Source: an uncultured Frankiales bacterium
GTDB lineage: Bacteria > Actinomycetota > Actinomycetes > Mycobacteriales > SCTD01
DNA: 29,369 bases
NCBI GenBank assembly: GCA_946479905.1
Contig: CAMLIA010000027.1
Span: 1-29,369 of the forward strand
Direction of reading: 5' to 3'
The notes under the pieces were generated by a model that saw only the letters and a list, made by a program, of their open reading frames with translations, searched no databases and was not told where the DNA came from. How positions within the stretch are numbered: the first letter of the stretch is position 1; the number at the start of each line of letters is the position of its first letter. Shown here piece after piece: positions 1 through 6,778 of the stretch. The position numbers and the translations under genes are program-made.

Positions 1-236
1 GGGAGGCGACCCCCACCAGCTGCCCGGCCTACCCGTCGCCGACCGCCGCGCCCGGCCCGTACCAGCCGGCGCCGGACAGCCGGTCCTTCACGCGCTCGCA
101 CGTCTACCACGCCTCGGGCGACTACACCGTCGTCGTGACGGTCCGCTCCGTCAACGCCGACTGCCGGCCGCACGGCCCCGCGCCCGAGACCGCGACGGCC
201 ACCTTCGACGGTGCGAACGCGGTCCACATCGGCTGA
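1..236 (+). CDS. C-terminal end of a PKD-like-domain protein (partial)
   Basis: The open frame enters from the left edge (codons from base 3) and stops with TGA at 234-236. The visible 77 residues are Pro/Ala/Thr-rich and then contain HVYHASGDYTVVVTV. The pattern H-x-Y-x3-G-x-Y-T-V-x-V-T-V is the last strand pair of a PKD/Ig-like beta-sandwich as found in secreted or surface proteins. Two cysteines (near the start and in ADC) could form an extracellular disulfide. The N-terminus is outside the window, so export signal and full architecture cannot be judged. The next gene starts 50 bp downstream from its own -10 box, so they are probably not one operon. Confidence 0.6.
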   Translation, partial: EATPTSCPAYPSPTAAPGPYQPAPDSRSFTRSHVYHASGDYTVVVTVRSVNADCRPHGPAPETATATFDGANAVHIG

Positions 237-273
237 CCCTGTTGACGGCCCCTGCCAGGGCGCCGGCCGCGAC

Positions 274-279
274 TACGGT
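274..279 (+). promoter_or_regulatory. -10 box TACGGT for a leaderless dinG mRNA
   Basis: TACGGT matches the actinobacterial TANNNT -10 pattern and is followed by 7 nt and then GTG at 287. That is the geometry expected when the transcript begins at the start codon. No Shine-Dalgarno is seen for the alternative TTG at 242, which lies upstream of this box. Inference from spacing only. Confidence 0.45.
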
Positions 280-286
280 GGGCTCC

Positions 287-2272
287 GTGCGCGCGACCGA
301 GCTGCTGGACGTCGCGCTGCGGGCCGTCCCCGGCGCCCAGGCGCGTGAGGGCCAGCACCTCATGGCGGAGGCCGTCGAGGCCGCGCTGCAGAGCGGGGAG
401 CACCTGCTGGTGCAGGCGGGCACGGGCACCGGCAAGTCGCTGGGCTACCTCGTGCCGGCCCTGGCGAGCGGCAAGCGGATCGTCGTGGCGACCGCCACCA
501 AGGCGCTCCAGGCGCAGCTGGTCGACAAGGACCTGCCACGGCTCGCCGACGCGCTGCGGCCGGTGCTCGGGCGGCGGCTGACCTTCGCGCTCGCCAAGGG
601 CCGCAGCAACTACGCGTGCCTGCAGCAGGTGCACCAGGGGCCGGGTGCCCGCGAGCCGGAGGAGCAGGACACCCTCTGGGAGGGGCCCACCTCGATGATG
701 GGCCAGCAGGTCGTCCAGCTGCGCGAGTGGGCCGCGCAAGCCGTCACCGGCGACCGCGACGAGGTCCCGTTCCCGGTCAACGACCGCGCCTGGCGGCAGG
801 TCTCGGTGACCGCCCGGGAGTGCCTCGGGGTCAAGTGCCCCGACCGGGCCGACTGCTTCGCCGAGCGCGCCCGCGAGCAGGCGAAGGAGGCCGACGTCGT
901 GGTCGCCAACCACGCGCTGCTCGCGGTGGCGACGTTCGGCGGTGTGCCCGTCCTGCCGGAGCACGACGCGGTCGTCCTCGACGAGGCCCACGAGTTCGTC
1001 AGCAGCGCCACCGACGCGCTCACCGTCGAGGTGAGCGGGGTGGCCGCCCGACGCACGGCGGCCCAGGCGAAGACCTACCTGCGGGAGACCACCCAGGAAC
1101 GGCTCGACGACGCGGCGAAGGTGCTGGAAGGCGTGCTGCTCGGCACCCTTCAGGGCTGGATCCCGACGCTCCCGGACCACGTGGTGGACGCCCTCGGGGT
1201 GGTCGAGGGGGTCTTCGGGCTCGCGGCGGCCGAGGTCGGGTCGGACAAGGAGGAGGACGAGGTCAGCCAGGCGCGCCGCGACCAGGTGCGCACGGCCCTC
1301 GCCGAGTTCGCCGAGTCCGCCGGTGTGATCCGGCAGCCGCCGGTGCGGTCCGCCGTCTACGCCACCACCGACAAGGTGCTGCGGGTCTCGCCGCTGTGGG
1401 TCGGCGGCGCCGTCGCGGACCGGCTGTTCGGCGAGAGCGTCGTCATCGCCACGTCAGCGACCCTCACCCTCGGCGGCTCCTTCGCCCACACCGCCCGCGA
1501 ACTCGGGCTGCGGCAGGCGGACGGCGCGGCCTACGGGGCGCCGGAGAAGGCCTCCTGGCGCTGGCTGGACGTCGGCAGCCCCTTCGACTACGCGAAGCAG
1601 GGCCAGCTCTACGTCGCCCGCGACCTCCCGGACCCGGGCAAGCAGCCGCAAGCCTGGCAGAACGCCGTCGACGACCTGTGCGCCCAGCTCGTGCAGGCCG
1701 CCGGAGGCCGCACGCTCGCCCTGTTCTCGAGCACCGCGGCCGCAGCCCGTGCCGCGGCGGCCGTGCGCGAGAAGACCGACGTCCCGGTGCTGCTGCAGGG
1801 CGAGGACACTCCCGGCGCCCTCACGCACCGCTTCGCCGCCGACGCGCGGACCTGCCTGTTCGGCACCCGGTCCTTCTGGCAGGGCGTCGACGTCCCGGGC
1901 TCGGCCTGCCAGCTCGTCATCCTCGACCGCATCCCGTTCCCGCACGTCGACGACCCCCTCATGAAGGCGCGGCTCGCCGATGCGGGCGAGCGCGGCTTCA
2001 TGGACGTGACGCTGCCGCCGGCGGCCGTGCTGCTCGCGCAGGGCGCCGGTCGGCTGATCCGCTCGACCACGGACCGCGGCGTGGTGGTCGTCCTCGACCC
2101 CCGGTTGGCCACTGCGCGCTACGGCGAGGTGCTCCTGCGCACGCTGCCCGGCTTCTACCCCGCCCGCTCGCTCGAGGGGGTGCTCGCGTCGCTGCAGGCC
2201 ATCGACGCCGCTGCCGAGCCGGTGCGCGAGGTCGGCCCGCCGCCCGCGGAGCGACGCCGCCGTGCCGTCTGA
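287..2272 (+). CDS. dinG: DinG/XPD-type ATP-dependent DNA helicase with Fe-S cysteines
   Basis: This 661-aa superfamily 2 helicase belongs to the DinG/YoaA/XPD group, which are 5'-3' DNA helicases acting on damaged, forked or R-loop DNA. Walker A (GTGTGKS) lies near residue 50 and the Walker B/DEAH box is DEAHEF. Between them is a four-cysteine cluster (YACLQQ, then CLGVKCPDRADC) expected to hold a 4Fe-4S cluster. The C-terminal half has helicase motifs (SSTAAAARA; GTRSFWQGVD; LAQGAGRLIRS, motif VI). The start is taken as GTG 287, since TACGGT sits 7 nt upstream; TTG 242 would add 15 Ala/Pro-rich residues. Its 3' end overlaps the next gene by 11 nt, so the two are probably co-transcribed. Confidence 0.9.
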   Translation: MRATELLDVALRAVPGAQAREGQHLMAEAVEAALQSGEHLLVQAGTGTGKSLGYLVPALASGKRIVVATATKALQAQLVDKDLPRLADALRPVLGRRLTFALAKGRSNYACLQQVHQGPGAREPEEQDTLWEGPTSMMGQQVVQLREWAAQAVTGDRDEVPFPVNDRAWRQVSVTARECLGVKCPDRADCFAERAREQAKEADVVVANHALLAVATFGGVPVLPEHDAVVLDEAHEFVSSATDALTVEVSGVAARRTAAQAKTYLRETTQERLDDAAKVLEGVLLGTLQGWIPTLPDHVVDALGVVEGVFGLAAAEVGSDKEEDEVSQARRDQVRTALAEFAESAGVIRQPPVRSAVYATTDKVLRVSPLWVGGAVADRLFGESVVIATSATLTLGGSFAHTARELGLRQADGAAYGAPEKASWRWLDVGSPFDYAKQGQLYVARDLPDPGKQPQAWQNAVDDLCAQLVQAAGGRTLALFSSTAAAARAAAAVREKTDVPVLLQGEDTPGALTHRFAADARTCLFGTRSFWQGVDVPGSACQLVILDRIPFPHVDDPLMKARLADAGERGFMDVTLPPAAVLLAQGAGRLIRSTTDRGVVVVLDPRLATARYGEVLLRTLPGFYPARSLEGVLASLQAIDAAAEPVREVGPPPAERRRRAV

Positions 2273-2645
2273 GTCCTCCTGCCCCTGCGGGACGGGGCTG
2301 CCCTACACCGCCTGCTGCGGACCCTTCCACGACGGCACCCCCGCCCCCACGGCGGAGCAGCTCATGCGGTCGCGCTACACCGCCTTCGCGCGCGGGCTGA
2401 CGTCGTACCTCCTCCAGACCTGGCACCCGACCACGCGCCCTCGTCGGCTGGTCCTCGACCCCGCGCAGCAGTGGCTCGGGCTGCAGGTGCTGGAGGCCCG
2501 TGGGGGCTTCCTCGACACCGAGGGGGTCGTGGAGTTCCGCGCGACCTGGCGCCAGGGTGGCGTGACGGAGGTGCTGCACGAGCGGAGCCGGTTCGTCCGC
2601 GAGGAGGGCCGCTGGTCCTACGTCAGCGGCATCGTGACGCGGTAG
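2262..2645 (+). CDS. YchJ-like protein with SEC-C zinc motif
   Basis: A 127-aa protein of the YchJ/UPF0225 family. The N-terminus carries the SEC-C type zinc ligand set (CPCGTG, then YTACCG: Cys7, Cys9, Cys18, Cys19). The rest matches the YchJ NTF2-like body (LMRSRYTAFARG, TWHPTTRP, VEFRATW, HERSRF, W-x-Y at the end). Length is close to the family norm. Biochemical function is not established. The GTG start lies inside the helicase gene (11-nt overlap), so translation is probably coupled. The stop TAG is one base away from the stop of the convergent gene. Confidence 0.85.
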   Translation: MPSESSCPCGTGLPYTACCGPFHDGTPAPTAEQLMRSRYTAFARGLTSYLLQTWHPTTRPRRLVLDPAQQWLGLQVLEARGGFLDTEGVVEFRATWRQGGVTEVLHERSRFVREEGRWSYVSGIVTR

Positions 2646-2646
2646 G

Positions 2647-3309
2647 TCACCAGGGGGCCGTGTCGAGGTGCTCGTCGGCGGCCCCGCCGGCGACGCAGGT
2701 GCTCGTCCGGTACTCGTCGGGCATCCGCGGGTAGCCGGTCAGCCAGTAGCGGCGGGCCAGCTCGTGCGCCTGGCCGTCGTCGGCGCCGAGCAGCCGGGCG
2801 GTCGTCACGTCCCGCTGCACAGCCGCGCACTCCGCCGCGGCCTCGTCGGTCAGCCCGCGCATGTGCATCGCCTCGTGCGTGAGCACGTGCACCGCGATCA
2901 CCGCCTCGGCCGAGGGCTGCGAGCGGTGGCCGCTGTAGTACCTGCGCAGCTGCCCGCACGGATCGCGCTTGATGAGGGTGCGCGGCTCCGGGCGGCCGGC
3001 GGCGTCCCACTTCACGTAGCCCAGCTCGCTGCCGAGGTCGCCGAGCGCCTGCCCGAGCGACTGGCAGCGCACCGCCACCCGGTGGCCGACCAGCGCGGAC
3101 GCCACGTCGGACAGCCGCCGCTCCTCGCTGTGCCGGCGGACCCCGGGCACGGCGGCCGCCACGGCCAGCACCGCGAGCAGGGACACCGACCACACCGGGA
3201 AGGGCCTGGCCCGCCCGATCGCATCGCGCTGGTGGAGCAGCCACCTGCCCGACAGCGTCGAGCCGCCGGTCACCGAGGCGACGCTGACGAGGCTCAGCAC
3301 GGAGATCAC
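2647..3309 (-). CDS. Small membrane-anchored zincin-like protein
   Basis: A 220-aa protein with an HExxH signature (HEAMH, residues about 145-149) inside VLTHEAMHMRG, followed by Glu/Ala-rich EAAAEC that may give the third ligand. This is typical of neutral zinc metalloproteases. Residues 40-55 form one hydrophobic segment and the N-terminal 20 residues are also mildly hydrophobic, so the catalytic part is probably outside the membrane. Three or four cysteines after the membrane segment (RCQS, DPCGQ, AECAA, TSTCV) fit an oxidising extracytoplasmic location. GTG 3309 is chosen because third positions stay GC up to there. No SD or -10 is obvious. I do not recognise a named family; substrate unknown. 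Confidence 0.6.
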   Translation of the reverse strand: MISVLSLVSVASVTGGSTLSGRWLLHQRDAIGRARPFPVWSVSLLAVLAVAAAVPGVRRHSEERRLSDVASALVGHRVAVRCQSLGQALGDLGSELGYVKWDAAGRPEPRTLIKRDPCGQLRRYYSGHRSQPSAEAVIAVHVLTHEAMHMRGLTDEAAAECAAVQRDVTTARLLGADDGQAHELARRYWLTGYPRMPDEYRTSTCVAGGAADEHLDTAPW

Positions 3310-3355
3310 ACAGGGGGATCGGCTGCTCCGCCGGCTGCCTGAAAGGATGACCGCC

Positions 3356-4156
3356 GTGGACGACCTGCTGGTGACCCGCTCCGACGGCGTCGCGACGATC
3401 ACGTTCAACCGCCCGGAGAAGCACAACGCCATCAACCTCGCGATGTGGGAGGCGTTCGGCACGCTCATGCCGGCGCTGGCCGCGGACGACGGCGTCGACG
3501 CGATCCTGTTCCGCGGGGGCGAGGGCGGACCGTTCAGCGCCGGCGCCGACATCAGCGAGTTCCAGACCCTGCGCAAGACCCCGGAACAGGCAGAGCGGTA
3601 CGGCGAGGCGGTGACCGGTGGCGAGCGGGCCATCCTCACGTGCCCCAAGCCCACGGTCGCGATGGTCGAGGGCTTCGCGATCGGCGGCGGGTCCCAGGTC
3701 GCGCTCGCCTGCGACCTGCGGCTGTGCTCGCCCGCCAGTCGGTTCGGGATCACGCCCGCGAAGCTCGGGATCGTCTACGCCCTGCCCTCCACGGCGCGGC
3801 TGGTCGACGTGGTCGGCCCGGCGTGGGCGTCGTGGATCCTCATGACAGGTGACCTGGTGGACGCGGCGACGGCGCTGCGGATCGGGCTCGTGCACGAGGT
3901 GTGCGAGGACCTCGAGGCGCGGACTCAGCAGCTGCTCACGACGCTGACCAGCCGGGCGAGGGTGTCTCAGCTGGGCGCGAAGGCCCTCATCGGTCGGATC
4001 AGTGCCGGCGACCGGTCGGAGGACGACGCGGTGCGCGCCCACTACGACGCGTCGCTGCACGGTCCGGAGTACGCCGAGGGCGTGGCCGCCTTCCTCGAGA
4101 AGCGGCAGCCCGACTTCAGAGGCGCGCGCAGTGAGGACCGCTTGGGCACTGCCTGA
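3356..4156 (+). CDS. Enoyl-CoA hydratase/isomerase (crotonase) family protein lacking both hydratase glutamates
   Basis: A 266-aa crotonase-fold protein acting on acyl-CoA esters. The oxyanion-hole segments are visible (FSAGADISEF and AIGGGSQVALACD), as is the C-terminal LEKRQPDF typical of the family. In true hydratases two Glu residues act on water, one in GGGxE and one in GQPE. Here the positions read GGGSQ and GITPA, so both are gone. An isomerase, decarboxylase or other crotonase activity is therefore more likely than hydration. Start: GTG 3356 has AAAGGA 8 nt upstream, whereas ATG 3347 has its SD at zero distance and would add only three residues. No substrate clue from neighbours. Confidence 0.85.
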   Translation: MDDLLVTRSDGVATITFNRPEKHNAINLAMWEAFGTLMPALAADDGVDAILFRGGEGGPFSAGADISEFQTLRKTPEQAERYGEAVTGGERAILTCPKPTVAMVEGFAIGGGSQVALACDLRLCSPASRFGITPAKLGIVYALPSTARLVDVVGPAWASWILMTGDLVDAATALRIGLVHEVCEDLEARTQQLLTTLTSRARVSQLGAKALIGRISAGDRSEDDAVRAHYDASLHGPEYAEGVAAFLEKRQPDFRGARSEDRLGTA

Positions 4157-4158
4157 TC

Positions 4159-4219
4159 GCCAGGGGTCGCGGTACGGCCCCTGGGGTCGCCCGCCAGGGG
4201 CGTTCTTGCGACCCCTGGC
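4159..4219. terminator. Nested double palindrome between convergent genes
   Basis: An outer perfect 12-bp stem (GCCAGGGGTCGC 4159-4170 with GCGACCCCTGGC 4208-4219) encloses an inner perfect 8-bp hairpin (GCCCCTGG 4177-4184 with CCAGGGGC 4194-4201). It lies in the 72-bp gap between two converging genes, so a bidirectional transcription end is the simplest reading. There is no T-tract on either side, only TTCTT within the outer loop, so termination is inferred from position and stem strength. Confidence 0.5.
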
Positions 4220-4228
4220 CACGCAAGG

Positions 4229-5068
4229 TCAGCGGGTCCAGCCGAAGGTCCCCGGCGGCGGCAGTGGCGCCACCGGCGGGTCCGCGTCCCAGCAGGCCAC
4301 GGCGGTACGCCGGAAGCTCGCGCCGTCCTCGACGCGCGCCCGGCCGACGGTGCGGGCCGTGATCCGCCGCAGCTCGTCGAGGTCGAAGGCGACGTCGGAC
4401 GCGGCCATGACGACGTTGCCGAACCGCCGCCCGCGCAGCACTCCCGGGTCGGCGAGCACCGCCACGTGCGCGAACACCTCCAGCAGGGTGGCCGCCTGCG
4501 AGCGGGCGAACGGCAGGACGCCGGTGTCGGCGACGTTCACGGCGTACACCCCGTTGGTCTTCAGGACCGTGTGCACGAGCCGGGCCATCTCGACGGTCGC
4601 GAAGGCGCTGGGGACCTGAGCGCCCACGAAGACGTCGGTGACGACGAGGTCGCTCGTGCCGGGCGAGAAGTGCGACAGGGCTTCCCGGCCGTCCCCGACC
4701 CGCAGCCGGAAGCCCCCGGTGCCGAGCTGGGCGCGGACGACGTCGGCGAGCAGGTCGTCGGCCTCGACGACGACCTGGGTGGAGCCGGGCCGGGTCGCGG
4801 CGAGGTAGCGCGGCAGCGTGCACGCGCCGCCGCCGAGGTGCACCACCGCGAGGGGTTCGCCGGGCTCGCCGATCAGGTCGGCGACGTCGGCCAGCAGCCG
4901 GACGTACTCGAACTCCACGTGCGACGGGTCGTCGACGTCGACGTAGGACTGGGGCGTGCCGTCGACCATGAGCTGCCAGCCGCTCGGCCGGTCGAGGTCG
5001 CGCGCCAGCTCGGCGGTCCCGAACCGGACCTGCCACGACCCACCGGTCGGCTGCGGGGGGCGGGGCAC
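4229..5068 (-). CDS. Spermidine synthase-like (SAM-binding Rossmann) protein
   Basis: A 279-aa protein similar to actinobacterial 'spermidine synthase-like' proteins. The nucleotide/SAM-type site is AVVHLGGGACTLPRYL, followed by VVVEAD, VGDGREAL and the active-site-like DLVVTDVF. Polyamine synthases usually have a more acidic D-x-x-D gate here, so propylamine transfer is uncertain and it may be a methyltransferase-fold relative. The start is GTG 5068, preceded at 6 nt by GACAAT, making a leaderless mRNA likely. It is divergent from the lipoprotein gene with only 24 bp between the start codons. Confidence 0.75.
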   Translation of the reverse strand: MPRPPQPTGGSWQVRFGTAELARDLDRPSGWQLMVDGTPQSYVDVDDPSHVEFEYVRLLADVADLIGEPGEPLAVVHLGGGACTLPRYLAATRPGSTQVVVEADDLLADVVRAQLGTGGFRLRVGDGREALSHFSPGTSDLVVTDVFVGAQVPSAFATVEMARLVHTVLKTNGVYAVNVADTGVLPFARSQAATLLEVFAHVAVLADPGVLRGRRFGNVVMAASDVAFDLDELRRITARTVGRARVEDGASFRRTAVACWDADPPVAPLPPPGTFGWTR

Positions 5069-5092
5069 CCGTCCATTGTCTAGGTTGCGAGG
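5069..5092. promoter_or_regulatory. 24-bp divergent promoter with abutting -10 boxes
   Basis: Plus strand: TAGGTT (5081-5086), 6 nt, GTG 5093. Minus strand: GACAAT (read 5080 to 5075), 6 nt, GTG 5068. The two -10 hexamers touch back to back and both transcripts would start at or next to the start codon. The gap equals that at 15742-15765. Assigned by sequence geometry only. Confidence 0.5.
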
Positions 5093-6019
5093 GTGCGCCG
5101 CGCCGTGGTCGTCCTGCTGCTGGTCACGGCGTGCTCGTCCGGCACCACGCCGAGGGCGACGCCCAGCCCGACGGCCACCGGCACGCTCCCGACGGGCGTG
5201 CGGGCCGTGCACCTCGGCGGTCAGCCCTGCGGGGTCGCCGAGGCAGCCGGCGCCGCCTGGGTGACGGAGGCGGCGGGTGCGGCGCTGTACCGGATCGATC
5301 CCGTCACCATGAAGGCGGAGAAGCGGGCGAGCCTCGACGCCACGCCGTGCGAGCTGACCTACGCCTTCGGTGCGCTCTGGGTGGCCACCCAGTCCGGGTA
5401 CCTCGACCGCGTCGACGTCACCACCGGTGCGGTGCGCCGCGTGCGGGTGGGGGAGAAGTCCTACGAGGTGGAGCCGGCGGCCGGTGCGCTGTGGGTCAGC
5501 GACCGGGACAGCGCGCAGCTCACCCGGGTGGACCCGGCGACGCTCGCGACCTCGCGCCTGCCGCTGCCCGGCACGCACCCCGGTGGCGTGGTCTCCGCGT
5601 TCGGTCACCTCTGGGTCGGGGACGACAGCAGCGGCGCCACACAGGTCCTGCGGGTGGACCCGGTGCGCCGGACGGTGACCCGGGTCCGGGCCGGCGCCCG
5701 GCCGGCCTACGTCACGGCCACCTCCACCGCGGTCTGGGTGTCCGACGCGGAGGAGGGCGCGGTCAGCCGGATCGACCCCCGGACGCTGCGGGCCGTGACG
5801 TCGACGGTGGGGGCGAGCCCGGTCAACCTCGACGTGCTCCACGACCAGGTGTGGGTGCCGGACGACAGCGGCGACGCGATCTACCAGCTGGCCGCGGACG
5901 GCCGGGTGGCCAGGAAGGTCGACGCCCCCGGTGGCGGGCCCGCGGTCGTGGCCCCGGTGGGTGACGAGGTGTGGGCGACGCTGTTCACCAGCGGCGACGT
6001 CTGGGCGATCCAGCCCTAG
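5093..6019 (+). CDS. Secreted lipoprotein with seven-bladed beta-propeller
   Basis: A 308-aa exported protein. The N-terminus has two Arg, a short hydrophobic run and the lipobox LVTAC with Cys14, so it should be lipid-anchored outside the membrane after a Thr/Pro-rich linker. It then repeats a blade signature about seven times (A-x-W-V-[ST]-[DE] ... [RL]-[IV]-D-P-x-T): WVTEA, LWVATQ, LWVSDR, LWVGDD, VWVSDA, VWVPDD, VWATLF. This is a YncE/virginiamycin-B-lyase-like propeller. No lyase catalytic residues could be confirmed, so binding or scaffolding is equally possible. GTG 5093 follows TAGGTT at 6 nt. The stop TAG overlaps the stop of the facing DUF3039 gene in a shared CTAG. Confidence 0.8.
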   Translation: MRRAVVVLLLVTACSSGTTPRATPSPTATGTLPTGVRAVHLGGQPCGVAEAAGAAWVTEAAGAALYRIDPVTMKAEKRASLDATPCELTYAFGALWVATQSGYLDRVDVTTGAVRRVRVGEKSYEVEPAAGALWVSDRDSAQLTRVDPATLATSRLPLPGTHPGGVVSAFGHLWVGDDSSGATQVLRVDPVRRTVTRVRAGARPAYVTATSTAVWVSDAEEGAVSRIDPRTLRAVTSTVGASPVNLDVLHDQVWVPDDSGDAIYQLAADGRVARKVDAPGGGPAVVAPVGDEVWATLFTSGDVWAIQP

Positions 6020-6276
6020 CTGATCTCGCCGCCCTTGCCGTCGGTCCGGATGTCGGCAATGTCCTTGCAGGTGTCGCAGATCGGAAGCTTCTTCGGGTCC
6101 TTCGAGGGCGTGAAGACGTGGCCGCAGAGGGCCTCCACCGGCGTACCGAGGATGTAGGCCTCGGTGACCTTGCCGGGGTCCTTCACGATGTGCGCGACCG
6201 AGCCCGGGTCCTGGAGCTCGCGCTCCTCGGTCCGCTCCTCGATCAGCGTGCTGGTGCCGAGGTGAGGCGTCGTCAT
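6016..6276 (-). CDS. DUF3039 family small zinc-binding protein
   Basis: An 86-aa actinobacterial DUF3039 protein. Its conserved features are visible: an acidic N-terminus (IEERTEERELQ), ALCGHVF and, 13 residues on, ICDTCKDI. Cys-Gly-His plus C-x2-C is a likely zinc site. Function unknown; not secreted, no membrane segment. ATG 6276 lies 7 nt after TAGTCT (minus strand, 6289-6284), a leaderless promoter whose first three bases are also the stop codon of the upstream membrane-protein gene. Stop codon overlaps that of the lipoprotein gene. Confidence 0.85.
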   Translation of the reverse strand: MTTPHLGTSTLIEERTEERELQDPGSVAHIVKDPGKVTEAYILGTPVEALCGHVFTPSKDPKKLPICDTCKDIADIRTDGKGGEIS

Positions 6277-6283
6277 GACGCCA

Positions 6284-6289
6284 AGACTA
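6284..6289 (-). promoter_or_regulatory. -10 box TAGTCT embedded in the upstream stop codon
   Basis: Read on the minus strand, TAGTCT is followed by 7 nt and the ATG of the DUF3039 gene. The TAG is at the same time the stop codon of the 82-aa membrane protein gene. Confidence 0.45.
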
Positions 6290-6535
6290 GGCCGCGTCCA
6301 GCAGGAACATCTGCAGGTCCCGCAGCCCGCGCTCGGCCTCCGCGGACAGGTAGCGCTCGCTGGGGGAGATCGGGCCCAGGCCCGGCGGCGGCCGGTGGCC
6401 GTCCGGCAGCGCCGGTCGGGTGTCCTCGTGGTCGTCGAGCACGCCGTCGACGTTGCGGGCGGCGCACCAGCGGACCACGGCGACCACCAGCAGCAGGAAC
6501 GCCGCGACGGCGGTGACGAGCAGTGCGACGATCAT
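6287..6535 (-). CDS. Small single-pass membrane protein (hypothetical)
   Basis: An 82-aa protein. Residues 2-22 form one strongly hydrophobic helix (VALLVTAVAAFLLLVVAVV) with an outside-first start, followed by a basic/polar tail with a Pro-rich stretch (HRPPPGLGP) and an amphipathic C-terminal helix (AEAERGLRDLQMFLL). It resembles small actinobacterial membrane proteins of unknown function. The start ATG 6535 is well supported by GGAAGGAA 5 nt upstream. It is followed by the DUF3039 gene (10 nt gap) which also has its own -10 box. Not assigned to a named family. Confidence 0.65.
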   Translation of the reverse strand: MIVALLVTAVAAFLLLVVAVVRWCAARNVDGVLDDHEDTRPALPDGHRPPPGLGPISPSERYLSAEAERGLRDLQMFLLDAA

Positions 6536-6562
6536 GGCTGTTCCTTCCCTGTGCTCTGTGCT

Positions 6563-6583
6563 GTCGGCAGATCGGAAGCCGAC
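6563..6583. repeat. 6-bp inverted repeat in the membrane-protein 5' region
   Basis: GTCGGC (6563-6568) and GCCGAC (6578-6583) flank 9 nt. It could be a regulator site or a small hairpin in the 5' leader of the minus-strand membrane protein gene. Short enough to be chance in GC-rich DNA. Confidence 0.2.
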
Positions 6584-6626
6584 CTGGAGAGCCCTTTCGT
6601 GGGAAGACGGCGGCTGCGGTGCTTGT

Positions 6627-6632
6627 TACGGT
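6627..6632 (+). promoter_or_regulatory. Probable -10 box TACGGT upstream of the structured leader
   Basis: TACGGT fits TANNNT. A start site about 7 nt later (near 6639) coincides with the first base of the long-range stem at 6639-6646, which supports the assignment. No good -35 is seen. Confidence 0.4.
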
Positions 6633-6638
6633 GTGACC

Positions 6639-6754
6639 GCACCAGCTCATACATGGCCCCCGGTCCCACACTCGTCGCTACGAGCGACACACCGCCGAGA
6701 GGCGACCTGAGGGCTGGTGCGCCGGCCGTCCCAGGGGAGACCCTGGGACGGCCG
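6639..6754 (+). ncRNA. Structured 5' leader / candidate cis-regulatory RNA
   Basis: GCACCAGC (6639-6646) pairs perfectly with GCTGGTGC (6713-6720), closing a 66-nt domain. The domain holds a small hairpin CTCGT-CGCT-ACGAG (6671-6684, with an alternative GTCGCT/AGCGAC pairing) and CGCC-GAGA-GGCG. It is followed by a perfect 14-bp hairpin (6723-6736 with 6741-6754) with a GAGA tetraloop and then TTCTTC, terminator-like. Then come GGAGAGGG and GTG 6779. A closed multi-stem domain, then a terminator-like hairpin, then an SD is the layout of a riboswitch or attenuator, but I could not match a known class. The in-frame ATG 6653 is not favoured, because GC at third positions falls here. Confidence 0.4.
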
Positions 6755-6778
6755 TTCTTCGAGGAGAGGGAGCCGAGC

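Noticed and set aside
242..286. TTG at 242 as the helicase start
   Set aside because: It has no SD, lies 5 nt after the preceding stop and upstream of a good -10 box placed 7 nt before GTG 287. The extra residues are low-complexity Ala/Pro.
6569..6578. AGATCGGAAG matches the first 10 bases of a common sequencing adapter
   Set aside because: The match stops at 10 bases, lies inside a natural inverted repeat (GTCGGC/GCCGAC), and flanking sequence and coding are continuous on both sides. Chance is more likely than contamination.
6653..6778. In-frame ATG 6653 as an N-terminal extension of the 99-aa ORF
   Set aside because: Third-position GC falls to about 78% here against almost 100% after 6779. 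The stretch is full of paired stems, and GTG 6779 has a well-spaced SD.
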